DNA of 64,000 nucleotides, taken from NCBI GenBank assembly GCA_024762925.1, contig JANTGM010000021.1:1-64000 (forward strand). Reading direction: 5' to 3'. How positions within the stretch are numbered: position 1 is the stretch's first letter; the number at the start of each line of letters is the position of its first letter. Below, piece by piece: positions 50,435 to 59,269 of the stretch. The translations under genes and the position numbers were made by a program. The DNA comes from Kofleriaceae bacterium (GTDB lineage: Bacteria; Myxococcota_A; Polyangia; Haliangiales; Haliangiaceae). The notes under the pieces are model-generated. The model did not search any database. It was given only the letters and a program-made list of their open reading frames with translations, and was not told the origin of the DNA.

Positions 50435-52126
50435 ATGGCTGGGCTAGGCGAAGAAGAGCTATTCAATGCGCTGGCCTCCATCGTGGGTGGCAAGTGCGTC
50501 TCCATGGTCGAGCGCGACCGAGAAGTCTATTCCCGGGACATGTGGCCCCGGTTGCTAATTCGCCGGCGCCAGGGAGGAGAGATTGAGCATCTGCCCCACG
50601 CCATTGTCTGGCCGGAAAGTGAACGCGAAGTTGCAGCGGTGGTGCGGCTCGCCAACAAGCTTGGCATGGCCATCATTCCCTATGGTGGCGGCTCTGGCGT
50701 TTGTGGCGGCGCTGTTCCGCTTCGCGGTGGCATCACCATCGATATGAAGCGCATGGATGCGATTCAATCCATCAGTCGCGAAGAACTCGTCACCGATGTG
50801 CAAGCAGGCGCAAATGGGGAGCGTTTCGAGCGAGAACTGCGCGCCAAGGGGTACACACTCGGGCATTTCCCCTCTTCAATTTACTGCTCCACGGTTGGAG
50901 GATGGCTGGCGTGTCGCGCTGCAGGACAACTCTCGACCAAATACGGCAAGATCGAAGACCGCGTGGTTGGACTCACCTTCGTGACCGGCAAGGGCCAAGT
51001 CATCCAGACAGACGAGTTTGCCCGTGCGCGACGCGGCCCCGATTGGACACAGCTCATTGTCGGTAGCGAGGGAACCCTCGGCATTATCACATCGGCCCGA
51101 TTGCGTATCAGTCCAGCACCGGAGATCACGATTCTTCGAGGCTTCGCGTTTGAAAGCGTCGAAGAAGGTACCAGAGCGATTCGCAAAGTCATGCAGCGAG
51201 GCTTGCGGCCTGCAGTCGTCAGGCTCTACGACGAAGTAGATACGTTTATCAACCATGTCTCGGTGTTCGAGTCCCACTCAGAAGAAGCCCTAGAGACTAG
51301 CGGACTGTGCCCATGGCCGGAAAAGGGCGCTGGCGCCCTACCCGTCTTGCCATCGAGCGAAGGCGATGTACCTGGAACGCCCCCACGAGCAAGAAAGGGC
51401 ATGGGTGATAAGGCACTTCGCCTTGGTCGCAGGCTCGGTTCTCGGATCAAGCAGGGTGCAACGGCAGCCGCCCTAACGCGACCAAAGCTGGTCAACTCGA
51501 CCTTTGGCGCCCTTGCCAACTCCATCTCAAAAAGCGGCTGCAAGATGATTATTGGTCTAGAGGGCCCCCGGCTGCGCACCGAAGTGGAGGCCCAACTCAC
51601 TTTTGCCGCCCTGGAGCGAGCGGGAGGCACCGATGAAGGCGAAGAGCCTGGCCTTAAGTGGCTCGCTCATCGCTATGCCGTCTCCTACAAGATGTCTCCG
51701 ATGTTTCGAGAGGGGGGCTTTGTCGACACGATGGAAGTTGCTTCCACCTGGGAGAGGCTGCCCGACCTCTACGAGAGCGTGAAGAAGGCGATTGGCGCCC
51801 ACGCGGTCGTCATGGCTCACTTCTCACACGCCTACGCCGATGGCTGCTCGATCTACTTCAGTTTCGCGGGACGAGCGGACGGTCTTTTGGAGACTCAGAA
51901 TACGTACGATGCCATTTGGAGGGACGGATTGGCGGCAGCAACTCGTGTTGGCGGCACAATTAGCCACCATCATGGCATTGGACTTCTCAAAGGACAGGCG
52001 ATGCACGGCGAACACCGCGAAGCGATGACCCTGTTCCGAGCGCTCAAGAATACGTTTGATCCCAACAACACGATGAACCCAGGAAAGATGGGTTTGCCCC
52101 TTCACGGCGAAATGAAGGTCCTATGA
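50435..52126 (+). CDS. Alkyldihydroxyacetonephosphate-synthase-like FAD enzyme
   Basis: 563 aa from ATG 50435. A PCMH-type FAD domain (PYGGGSGVCGGAVP, about residues 81-94; VGSEGTLGIITSA) is followed by a cap domain. VGGTISHHHGIG near the C-terminus contains the His-rich motif of AGPS, whereas glycolate and D-lactate dehydrogenases have GEHG. AGPS swaps the acyl chain of acyl-DHAP for a fatty alcohol, the ether-bond step in plasmalogen synthesis, known in myxobacteria. A charged insert of about 60 residues (about 290-350, PRARKGMGDKALRLGRRLGS) is unusual. ATGA overlap with the next gene. Confidence 0.88.
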   Translation: MAGLGEEELFNALASIVGGKCVSMVERDREVYSRDMWPRLLIRRRQGGEIEHLPHAIVWPESEREVAAVVRLANKLGMAIIPYGGGSGVCGGAVPLRGGITIDMKRMDAIQSISREELVTDVQAGANGERFERELRAKGYTLGHFPSSIYCSTVGGWLACRAAGQLSTKYGKIEDRVVGLTFVTGKGQVIQTDEFARARRGPDWTQLIVGSEGTLGIITSARLRISPAPEITILRGFAFESVEEGTRAIRKVMQRGLRPAVVRLYDEVDTFINHVSVFESHSEEALETSGLCPWPEKGAGALPVLPSSEGDVPGTPPRARKGMGDKALRLGRRLGSRIKQGATAAALTRPKLVNSTFGALANSISKSGCKMIIGLEGPRLRTEVEAQLTFAALERAGGTDEGEEPGLKWLAHRYAVSYKMSPMFREGGFVDTMEVASTWERLPDLYESVKKAIGAHAVVMAHFSHAYADGCSIYFSFAGRADGLLETQNTYDAIWRDGLAAATRVGGTISHHHGIGLLKGQAMHGEHREAMTLFRALKNTFDPNNTMNPGKMGLPLHGEMKVL

Positions 52127-53379
52127 GCGCAGAAGCAAACCCCGCCTTTCTCGCGGACATTGCAGCGATTGTCGGCGAGGGCAACGTTCGCCCGGAAGGT
52201 CGCCACTGCCATGCCAATCCTTCGAGCGCTTCAGAAATTTCCCAACTCGCGAAATGCGCCAACACGCACAGGGCAACCCTGATTCCGGTTGGCAAGGGTG
52301 GACGCTCCATGCCCACCGACGACATGCGTCCCCAGATTCTGCTCAATATGGGGCGCATGAACCATGTCTTGCACCTTGACCCCACGTCGCTCGTAGTACA
52401 CGCCCAAGCTGGAATCACGGGATTGGTCCTTGAGGAGCTGCTCAACAAACGCGGACTCACACTTGGCGCCTTTGCCCCCGCGGGTCTCGGCTCAAGCCTA
52501 GGGGGGCTGCTCGCCGTTCGCACACCCGGGAAGTCTTCGCGACAGCACGGAACCCTGGAGAACATGGTTCTCGGCGTATCGGCTGTGCTTTCCGATGGGC
52601 GCAGCTTACACACGCGAGTGGCCCCGAGGCGTGCTAGCGGCCCCGACTTTGCTCGAATTCTATGCGGAAGCGAGGGCACCCTAGGCATCATTACGTCAGC
52701 CCATCTCCGAGTTCACAAGCTGCCCGAGTCGCGACTGCTCGTCGCCTTTCGCTTGCCAAACATGGAGGAAGCCCTCGCGGCTGTGAGGCTCGCCATGCGA
52801 GAAGAGGCATCTCCTGCTGCTGTGCGCGTCTACGATGCATCGGAGGCGATGGCGCATCTCGAGGAGCAATGCGAGGGCGAGGAAGCTCTGCTTGTTGCCG
52901 CCACAGCCGGCCCCACCTCACTCGCTGCCTGCGACCGTGACCTCATCGCTTCTGCGGTGTCTGCGGTTGGAGGAGTCCGAGCCAGCGAAGACATTGCAGC
53001 TGCTTGGTGGGAGAAGCGAACGGGCAACAGTGATGCGCCCACGCCACCAGCTCCCAACCTGCAGGTAAGTGCCACGCCGCGGATGTTGAGTCCGGTCTAC
53101 GATGCGATTGTCGCCTCTTGCAAAGAGCAAGGCTTGCAGTGTCGTGCGCATGCCTCCCGATTTGATCGGGATGGTGGAGTTCTCTTCGTGACTGTCCTTG
53201 ATGCAGAAGGAGCGATGCTAGCGGCACGCTCCCCTGAACTCAACGCGGTTTCCGACGCGGCCGAGTCCGCAGGCGCCTACCTCCTCGGCAAGCCCAATGC
53301 CTCACTACAGCGCTACTTCGACCTATTGCGACACGGCCTCGACCCGGAAAATCTCTTAAACCCTGGCGTTCTGCGCTAG
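52123..53379 (+). CDS. FAD-binding oxidase, GlcE/GlcD-like
   Basis: 418 aa. PCMH FAD domain: LIPVGKGGRSMPTDD (the usual G-G-G turn is reduced), GLGSSLGGLLAVRT and CGSEGTLGIITSAHL. The C-terminal cap ends RHGLDPENLLNPG, the typical tail of this superfamily. It is shorter than GlcD and near GlcE in length. It overlaps the AGPS-like stop by four bases (ATGA), so both are made together and may form a heteromer. The CCG Fe-S protein at 56119 could be an electron partner, making a GlcDEF-like set, but two genes intervene. Confidence 0.85.
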   Translation: MSAEANPAFLADIAAIVGEGNVRPEGRHCHANPSSASEISQLAKCANTHRATLIPVGKGGRSMPTDDMRPQILLNMGRMNHVLHLDPTSLVVHAQAGITGLVLEELLNKRGLTLGAFAPAGLGSSLGGLLAVRTPGKSSRQHGTLENMVLGVSAVLSDGRSLHTRVAPRRASGPDFARILCGSEGTLGIITSAHLRVHKLPESRLLVAFRLPNMEEALAAVRLAMREEASPAAVRVYDASEAMAHLEEQCEGEEALLVAATAGPTSLAACDRDLIASAVSAVGGVRASEDIAAAWWEKRTGNSDAPTPPAPNLQVSATPRMLSPVYDAIVASCKEQGLQCRAHASRFDRDGGVLFVTVLDAEGAMLAARSPELNAVSDAAESAGAYLLGKPNASLQRYFDLLRHGLDPENLLNPGVLR

Positions 53380-53526
53380 CGACATAGCGAAGGAACGCCG
53401 GCTCCAGGCGTCTTGAAGTGGCCACAACGAGATGCCGTAGAACTGGTTTCTTGGGCCCGGCCATGCCATCAGAATTCTGAGAGCCGTTGCCCACGCACCG
53501 CGTGCTATAGACACGACCTAGTGCGC

Positions 53527-55749
53527 ATGTGTTCTCTCATCGTGGCTCTGCTGCTCACTGCAGGCACTCAAGCGCATGCGCAACAGAGAGTGGTATCCGG
53601 CCAAGTGCTGGATGCGGCGGGTCACCCAGTAGCAGGTGCCACGGTTGGTCACTTGGCCACTGAGGTAACAACTGATGAGGAGGGTCGGTTCTCGCTTGCC
53701 ATCCCCAAAGCACCTACCGACATCGTGGTCGTCGCCGACACCTTTGAAACGATGATTGCCACAGTCGGCCGCGGCCAGAGCCAACTCGATGTGCGCCTTA
53801 CGGTGGCAACGAACGAAGCGGGCGAGGTGATTCGCATCTTGGGACGAGACCCCGAGCTTTTGGCTGAGACCAAACCGACACGGTACGAAATGGGTCCTGC
53901 CCTCATTCGTCGCGTACCTGGCGCTGGCAACGATGCCTTAAAGTCCATTCAAACCATGCCCGGCGTGGGGCGTGTGCCCTATGGAATGGGGGGGCTCGTG
54001 CTTCGCGGAAACTCGCCAAGGGATAGCAACGTCTATCTCGATGGCATCGAGGTTCCACTGCTGTATCACTTTGGCGGCCTCGCCTCGTTCTATCCATCAA
54101 CCACGCTCAAGTCGCTAGAGCTCTTGGGGGGCGGCTACTCCGCAGAATTTGGCAGGGCCCTAGGCGGCCTGGTCACCGTCGAGTCGCGCTCACCACAACA
54201 AGACCACTGGCGCGTCACACCAGAGATGAGCATGATTGATCTATCGCTTCAGGCAGACGGCCCGGTCAAAAACGGTGGCGTGTCAGTCGGGCTTCGGCGT
54301 TCGATCATCGATGCAGTCCTGCCCGCACTCGGCACGAGTTCAGAAATCACAACCGCTCCCCGGTATTACGATGGACAGCTTCGATATGACACCCCACTTT
54401 GGACCGGAGCCAACCTCTCAGCTCGAGTCTTTGGTTCGGATGACGAAATCGGCCTGCTCTACGGCGAGCGCATGGACCGCCGGTTCACCTACGGGGCTCA
54501 GTTTGCGCGCGTGGGTGTGCAATTCGAGCAAGAAACTGACACAGGAGTGTTTCGCCTGGCTCCCTGGCTTGGCACCGATGACTTTCAAATGGAGTCGGTC
54601 GACCAGAAAATGCTCAGTAAGAACAATCCCTATGGCGGAAGAAGCAGCTACCACAGGAGATTTTCACTAGGAGTGGTTGCTGGCGGAATCGACCTCAGTG
54701 GCGGCGACTTCGAGGTCAAGTCAACCACCATTGCCACAGGGCAGTTTGACGTCGTTGAGCGAAAAAAACGCTATCTGAACGCTGGGGCCTGGCTCTTGGC
54801 CAAGATCCGTCTTTGGGATGGACGCGCGAATCTCAGTCCCGGTGTTCGAGTAGAGCACTACAGTCTTTCGGAGGAATATGTGGTCGACCCCCGACTCGTC
54901 GTAAGTCACGAGGTGAGTGATGCACTGGTCGTACGAGAGTCGCTTGGGATCTTTCACCAGCCCCCAGCCATTTCTGATTCGCTCTGGGGCAATGAAGATC
55001 TCGAATCGAGCTATAGCATTCAAACCGCACTCGGTGCGGAGTACAGGCTCTCACCGTACTGGAGCGCAGCAGCCACGGGCTTCTACTCTGACCTTCGCAA
55101 TCTCGCGATCGACGATCCCAGTGCACCTCAGGGAGCGCTCAGCAACCTCACAACGTCAAAGCTCGGAGCTCTCTCCTCCACTCGGGAATTCATGGCCAAG
55201 CAGTTTGGCACCTTCAGCAAGCTGGTTAACGAAGGCTCGGGCCGCAATGTGGGAGCTGAGGTCATGCTCAAGTACATCGGCCGGCACGGCTTTGCTTGGC
55301 TGTCCTACACCGGTTCGCGGGCAGAGAGAAAACGAGCCCTCGCCCCCGAAGAGGGTTGGACGAGATTTGTCTTAGATCAGCCACACGTTCTCACGGTGAT
55401 CGGCTCGACATCATGGGGCAGCTGGCAATTCGGCGCCAGGGCCCGCTATTCGAGTGGAAGTGCTTTCACTCCCATCCTCGGTGGAACCTCTGGGCCAGGA
55501 GGCACCGTGCCAATCTACGGGGAGGAGTACTCGGAGCGACATCCAGACTTCTACCAACTCGACCTTCGCATCGACCACGTGTGGCACAGGTCCTGGGGAA
55601 GCGTGAACGCATTTCTCGACATTCAGAATATCACCAAGCGAACCAATATTGAGGGGCGGCTTTATGACGACGACTACGAGTCGTTTGAGGAGACCGAGGG
55701 GCTTCCGCTTTTCCCTGCCTTTGGCGTGTCCTACATCCCGGGCGAGTAG
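53527..55749 (+). CDS. TonB-dependent outer-membrane receptor
   Basis: 740 aa from ATG 53527 (GTG 53521 possible); the signal peptide is MCSLIVALLLTAGTQAHA. A carboxypeptidase-regulatory-like domain (about residues 22-100: VSGQVLDAAGHPVAGATV...DEEGRFSLAIP) precedes the plug (about 115-230: RVPGAGNDALKSIQTMPGV, VLRGNSPRDSNVYLDGIEV) and a 22-strand barrel. The last strand does not end in Phe. It imports an unknown ligand, or acts like the SusC-type receptors with the same N-terminal domain. No TonB or SusD gene is adjacent. Confidence 0.9.
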   Translation: MCSLIVALLLTAGTQAHAQQRVVSGQVLDAAGHPVAGATVGHLATEVTTDEEGRFSLAIPKAPTDIVVVADTFETMIATVGRGQSQLDVRLTVATNEAGEVIRILGRDPELLAETKPTRYEMGPALIRRVPGAGNDALKSIQTMPGVGRVPYGMGGLVLRGNSPRDSNVYLDGIEVPLLYHFGGLASFYPSTTLKSLELLGGGYSAEFGRALGGLVTVESRSPQQDHWRVTPEMSMIDLSLQADGPVKNGGVSVGLRRSIIDAVLPALGTSSEITTAPRYYDGQLRYDTPLWTGANLSARVFGSDDEIGLLYGERMDRRFTYGAQFARVGVQFEQETDTGVFRLAPWLGTDDFQMESVDQKMLSKNNPYGGRSSYHRRFSLGVVAGGIDLSGGDFEVKSTTIATGQFDVVERKKRYLNAGAWLLAKIRLWDGRANLSPGVRVEHYSLSEEYVVDPRLVVSHEVSDALVVRESLGIFHQPPAISDSLWGNEDLESSYSIQTALGAEYRLSPYWSAAATGFYSDLRNLAIDDPSAPQGALSNLTTSKLGALSSTREFMAKQFGTFSKLVNEGSGRNVGAEVMLKYIGRHGFAWLSYTGSRAERKRALAPEEGWTRFVLDQPHVLTVIGSTSWGSWQFGARARYSSGSAFTPILGGTSGPGGTVPIYGEEYSERHPDFYQLDLRIDHVWHRSWGSVNAFLDIQNITKRTNIEGRLYDDDYESFEETEGLPLFPAFGVSYIPGE

Positions 55750-56056
55750 CGCAGCATCCGGTGCGAATCGCTCTGCGGGTGACCGAGACCAAAAGCTCCA
55801 GGTCTTTGCGGAGAATCGAGAGCTGAACAACTGAGCCGATCGGTCCAAGGATGCGCAGGATGGAATTGTCCCAGCCAAGTTCGACAGAACTCATCGCGAC
55901 ACTAGCGGTAATCATGTCGCCTACGCGAAGGTCCGCCTCTGCAGCACCACCAGATTCGATGACTCCCAAACGTGCGCATGCGCTGGCCATCCAGGAATGC
56001 CCGCCCCAAGCCGTTTCTATGCCCAGGGTTGGAGAAACGATGTCTATGGTGACCAT
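55631..56056 (-). CDS. Short PDZ-domain protein or fragment, antisense overlap with receptor
   Basis: 141 aa from the ATG at 56056 (the frame opens to 56137 but would overlap the divergent gene). Residues about 20-75 look like a PDZ core: ARLGVIESGGAAEADLRVGDMITA...ILGPIGSVVQLSILRKDLELLVSVTRR, with the usual loop, GD turn and ILGPxGSxVxLxI strand pair. After VTRRAIR the frame runs 119 bases into the opposite strand of the receptor gene and becomes low-complexity basic, so the natural stop may have been lost. No protease or signal peptide is attached. It may be a decayed gene. Confidence 0.55.
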   Translation of the reverse strand: MVTIDIVSPTLGIETAWGGHSWMASACARLGVIESGGAAEADLRVGDMITASVAMSSVELGWDNSILRILGPIGSVVQLSILRKDLELLVSVTRRAIRTGCCATRPGCRTRQRQGKAEAPRSPQTTRSRRHKAAPQYWFAW

Positions 56057-56106
56057 CGCTCGAGAGAGCCTCGTCGCCGAACCTGCGCAACCCAGACGTT
56101 CTACGC

Positions 56107-56118
56107 TAGACTCCCCAC
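56107..56118 (+). promoter_or_regulatory. -10 box placed for leaderless transcription
   Basis: TAGACT (56107-56112) is six bases before the GTG start at 56119. The intervening CCCCAC cannot serve as a ribosome-binding site. Confidence 0.45.
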
Positions 56119-57243
56119 GTGTCAGACGTGTTCTCACAAGACTCGGTTACCCGCCAACTCGACAACTGCACATACTGTCCAAAGATGTGTCGGCACAGCT
56201 GCCCAGTCTCGAATGCGGACGCGCGAGAGACTCACACGCCACAAGCCAAGATGGACACGCTCAATCTGCTGCGTTCCGGAAAGCTTTCGTGGACGCCAGA
56301 AAACACGGAGGCGTTGTGGGCGTGCACCGGATGTCGAGCATGCACCCGGTACTGCGAACACGACAACGAGCCGGCGCTTGTCCTGATGACCGGGCGAAGC
56401 CAGGCAAATGCAGAGGGAGCCTGTCACCCCGCGTTAGAAAAATACCCAGAGCGATTTCGTTCGCGAGATGCGCGTCTCGCCAAAAAACTGCACGAACACG
56501 TTCCAAGCGAGCAGCTCGGCGACTCGGGTCTTGTGGGATTTTGGCCAGGGTGCGATGCGGTTGATAAGGGAATGCAAGACTTAGAAGCAGCGCTGGAGAT
56601 CTTCGGCATGCTTGGTGGCGAACCCGTCGTTGTTGTGGAGAGTGAACAGGTATGCGGAGGCTACCCACTGCTCGCAGCGGGCTATCCGGACATGTTCCGC
56701 TGGCACGCAGAGCGCGTTGCCAAGTCGATGGCTCCCTTCAAGACGATTGTCACCAACTGCTCGGCATGCCTGTTCACGGTGCAGAGGCAATACGCCGCAG
56801 AGGGAATTGATCTCGACGTAGAGATCATTAGCGTTCCTGAGTTTCTTACAGAAAAACTCCAAGCACTCCCCAAGTCCACCAACAAGAAGCCGGTCTACTA
56901 CCACGACCCCTGCCATCTAGCGCGCTACAGCGGAGTCATCGAAGAGCCGAGACTGGTGCTCTCGCGCATCGCCGAACTTCGCGACTTCGAGTGGTCGCAC
57001 TCGGATGCCGAGTGCTGCGGAGGCGCAGGGCTCTTGCCCAAGACCGATCCAGATACCGCCGACACGATGGCGCGCCGCCGCATGCGCGAAGTTGCGAATC
57101 GAGGAGGCGGCACCATTGTCACAGCCTGCGCCACATGCACATATATGCTGCGAAGCAATGCTCCTTCGGGTGTCAAGGTTCGAGACCTGGCCGCCTTTGT
57201 CGCGGATGCCGTAGACGAACTCGCCGCGGCCGACTCGGAGTGA
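56119..57243 (+). CDS. Fe-S oxidoreductase with CCG domains (GlpC/GlcF-like)
   Basis: 374 aa from GTG 56119. Two [4Fe-4S] motifs, CTYCPKMCRHSCP (residues 17-29) and CTGCRACTRYCE (about 69-80), are followed by two CCG-type cysteine-rich domains: SEQVCGGYP with TNCSACLF, and YYHDPCHLARYSG with DAECCGGAGLLP and TACATCTYML. Such subunits carry electrons from flavoenzymes to the quinone pool or to menaquinone reductases. The upstream AGPS-like/GlcE-like flavoproteins are natural partners. Its TGA overlaps the GTG of the CDF gene (GTGA). Confidence 0.9.
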   Translation: MSDVFSQDSVTRQLDNCTYCPKMCRHSCPVSNADARETHTPQAKMDTLNLLRSGKLSWTPENTEALWACTGCRACTRYCEHDNEPALVLMTGRSQANAEGACHPALEKYPERFRSRDARLAKKLHEHVPSEQLGDSGLVGFWPGCDAVDKGMQDLEAALEIFGMLGGEPVVVVESEQVCGGYPLLAAGYPDMFRWHAERVAKSMAPFKTIVTNCSACLFTVQRQYAAEGIDLDVEIISVPEFLTEKLQALPKSTNKKPVYYHDPCHLARYSGVIEEPRLVLSRIAELRDFEWSHSDAECCGGAGLLPKTDPDTADTMARRRMREVANRGGGTIVTACATCTYMLRSNAPSGVKVRDLAAFVADAVDELAAADSE

Positions 57244-58202
57244 TTGAAGGTAGCGCAGACGCCGAAGAAATAGGGCAGACTCTTGGGGTGTCGGGCGCGC
57301 GCACCAAGACAACGCTGGCAAATCCAGAACGAGATCTGGCAGTTCGGCGCGTGCTGATTGTCGAGCTACTTCTCAATCTGCTCGTAGCAGCGGCAAAGGG
57401 CATCTATGGACTGATGACTGGATCGCTAACGATCACCGCTGACGCCTTACACTCAAGCGTTGACGCGGGCGCGAACATCTTGGGCATCTTCGTGCTCAAG
57501 CACAGCGCCGAGTCCCCGGATCCAAAGCACCCTTATGGACATCGAAAGTTCGAGGTTCTCGGAGCGGTCGCGCTTGGGCTTGCCATCGGAACGGTGGGCG
57601 TCAATCTCGCGCTGCACGCTGCACGCGCTCTCTCCTCTGGTGGAGAAGCGCCCACCACAGAACTTCTCGGAGTTGCCGTCATTGTTGGAACGCTGATCGT
57701 CAACCTCTTTGTGGCGACCTATGAGGCCCGCAAGGCCAGGCAGCTGCAGAGCCAATATCTCGCAGCTGACGCAGCACATACGGCGAGTGATGTTCTTGTA
57801 ACGATAGCTGTCTTGGTGAGCTATGGGGCAAGTCATGTTGGCATTGCCTGGGCTGATGGCGTGGGCGCCCTGCTCGTCGCCTTGGTCATTCTCAAAGTCG
57901 CGTGGGAAGTCATCAGCACCAACCTCAGTGTGCTCGTCGACGTCGCACAAGGCGATGTGAAGCGCATCGAAGCCATTGTGCTTGCGGTGCCCGGCGTGGA
58001 AGACTGTCATCGAATACGATCTCACGGCACGCCAAACGCCATCATCATAGACTTACATGCCCACGCAGACGGCGACTTGACCCTAAGGGACAGTCATGAG
58101 ATTGCTCATCAGATTGAAGAAGCCCTTTACCAAGACGACCCACGCATCGCAGATGTCACGGTGCACATGGAACCGGTGGGAGACCCGGCCGAACAACTCT
58201 AG
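57240..58202 (+). CDS. Cation diffusion facilitator (CDF) transporter
   Basis: 320 aa from GTG 57240, chosen because it overlaps the preceding TGA. Six membrane helices (about residues 40-240) with zinc-site motifs in helix 2 (ADALHSSVDAGAN) and helix 5 (ADAAHTASDVLV), the HPYGHRKFE loop and a cytosolic C-terminal domain with HRIRSHGTPNAIIIDLHAHAD. The HxxxD + HxxxD pattern suits Zn or a mixed Zn/Co/Fe exporter. Coupling to the Fe-S protein hints at iron or zinc balance for that enzyme, an inference. Confidence 0.92.
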   Translation: MIEGSADAEEIGQTLGVSGARTKTTLANPERDLAVRRVLIVELLLNLLVAAAKGIYGLMTGSLTITADALHSSVDAGANILGIFVLKHSAESPDPKHPYGHRKFEVLGAVALGLAIGTVGVNLALHAARALSSGGEAPTTELLGVAVIVGTLIVNLFVATYEARKARQLQSQYLAADAAHTASDVLVTIAVLVSYGASHVGIAWADGVGALLVALVILKVAWEVISTNLSVLVDVAQGDVKRIEAIVLAVPGVEDCHRIRSHGTPNAIIIDLHAHADGDLTLRDSHEIAHQIEEALYQDDPRIADVTVHMEPVGDPAEQL

Positions 58203-58235
58203 GGATTCGAGACCAAGCGTGCAGAGGTCCTGGCC

Positions 58236-59114
58236 TCATCCATTCAAGACTCTCCCCGCGACGGCGTCGAGCTTGGCAACCAGGTTGGGATCCCGTTTCT
58301 CAGGGGCCGTCACAATGGCATTGTCGAGAACCCTGTCAAATCCTCTGGGACATGGATCCCGATCCCGACCAGCGAGTTTCCCGGCTAGTTCCAAAATCAG
58401 CTTCTGAGACTTTTTATTGTTGGCTCCAAGCATCGCGATAATCTGAGCGACCTCGACATCGTCGTGGTCATCGTGCCAACAGTCGTAGTCTGTCACCATG
58501 GCGATGGTTGCGTAGTTGATCTCCGCTTCGCGAGCGAGTTTGGCTTCTGGCATGTTCGTCATGCCAATGACTGAGCACCCCCAGCTGCGGTAGAGTTCGC
58601 TCTCTGCACGAGTGGAGAACTGTGGCCCCTCCATCACCAGATACGTTCCGCCACGCGTGTGGGCGATATCCTGGGCTTTGCAACCCGCTTCAAGATAGTC
58701 ACCGAGCCGTGGACAAACCGGATCTGCTACCGAGATGTGAGCGACACAGCCTCTTGTGAAGAACGTCTTCTCACGTGCGAATGTTCGATCAATGAACTGA
58801 TCAACAATGACGAAGTGGCCAGGTGGTAGTTCTTCCCTCAGTGAGCCCACCGCCGAGACCGACACGATATCGGTAACGCCAGCCCGCTTCATGGCATCGA
58901 TGTTCGCGCGATAGTTAATATCGGTCGGAGTGAGCACGTGGTCGCGTCCGTGGCGAGGCAAGAACACCATGTCAAGGCCTCGAAGGCGCCCGAAGTGCAA
59001 CTCGTCCGAAGACTCGCCAAATGGGCTCTCAACCTTCTGCCATCGACTGTCCTCTAGACCGGGAAAATTGTAGACGCCACTTCCACCGATTACTCCAAGA
59101 ACTGTCTTGCTCAT
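58236..59114 (-). CDS. mtnP: S-methyl-5'-thioadenosine phosphorylase
   Basis: 292 aa from the ATG at 59114, with GGAGAAGC just upstream. It splits methylthioadenosine with phosphate in methionine salvage. Family blocks: VIGGSGVYNFPGL, the phosphate site FLPRHGRDHVLTP and NYRANIDAMK, VSAVGSLREELPPGHFVIVDQFIDRT, and YLVMEGPQFSTRAESELYRSWGCSVIGMTNMPEAKLAREAEI with the Met/Glu of the substrate site. The DYDCWHDD segment near the end is typical of MTAP rather than of PNP. Stand-alone. Confidence 0.95.
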   Translation of the reverse strand: MSKTVLGVIGGSGVYNFPGLEDSRWQKVESPFGESSDELHFGRLRGLDMVFLPRHGRDHVLTPTDINYRANIDAMKRAGVTDIVSVSAVGSLREELPPGHFVIVDQFIDRTFAREKTFFTRGCVAHISVADPVCPRLGDYLEAGCKAQDIAHTRGGTYLVMEGPQFSTRAESELYRSWGCSVIGMTNMPEAKLAREAEINYATIAMVTDYDCWHDDHDDVEVAQIIAMLGANNKKSQKLILELAGKLAGRDRDPCPRGFDRVLDNAIVTAPEKRDPNLVAKLDAVAGRVLNG

Positions 59115-59269
59115 TGCTTCTCCATCGTGTGACTCGGTTCTTCTTGAACGTAGCATTCGTTCTCTCGCGAATCACCGAAGCGTAGCTTGTCGCAGCGCTC
59201 GTAGGCCATCGATTGTGCTCGCACAAAGAGTGCTTGTCGCGAAGCCGGGCCTCTCAGCGAGAAGGCATT

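Noticed and set aside
56991-57239. Extension of the CDF frame to 56991
   Set aside because: It lies inside the Fe-S protein gene in another frame; GTG 57240 overlapping the stop is the natural coupled start.
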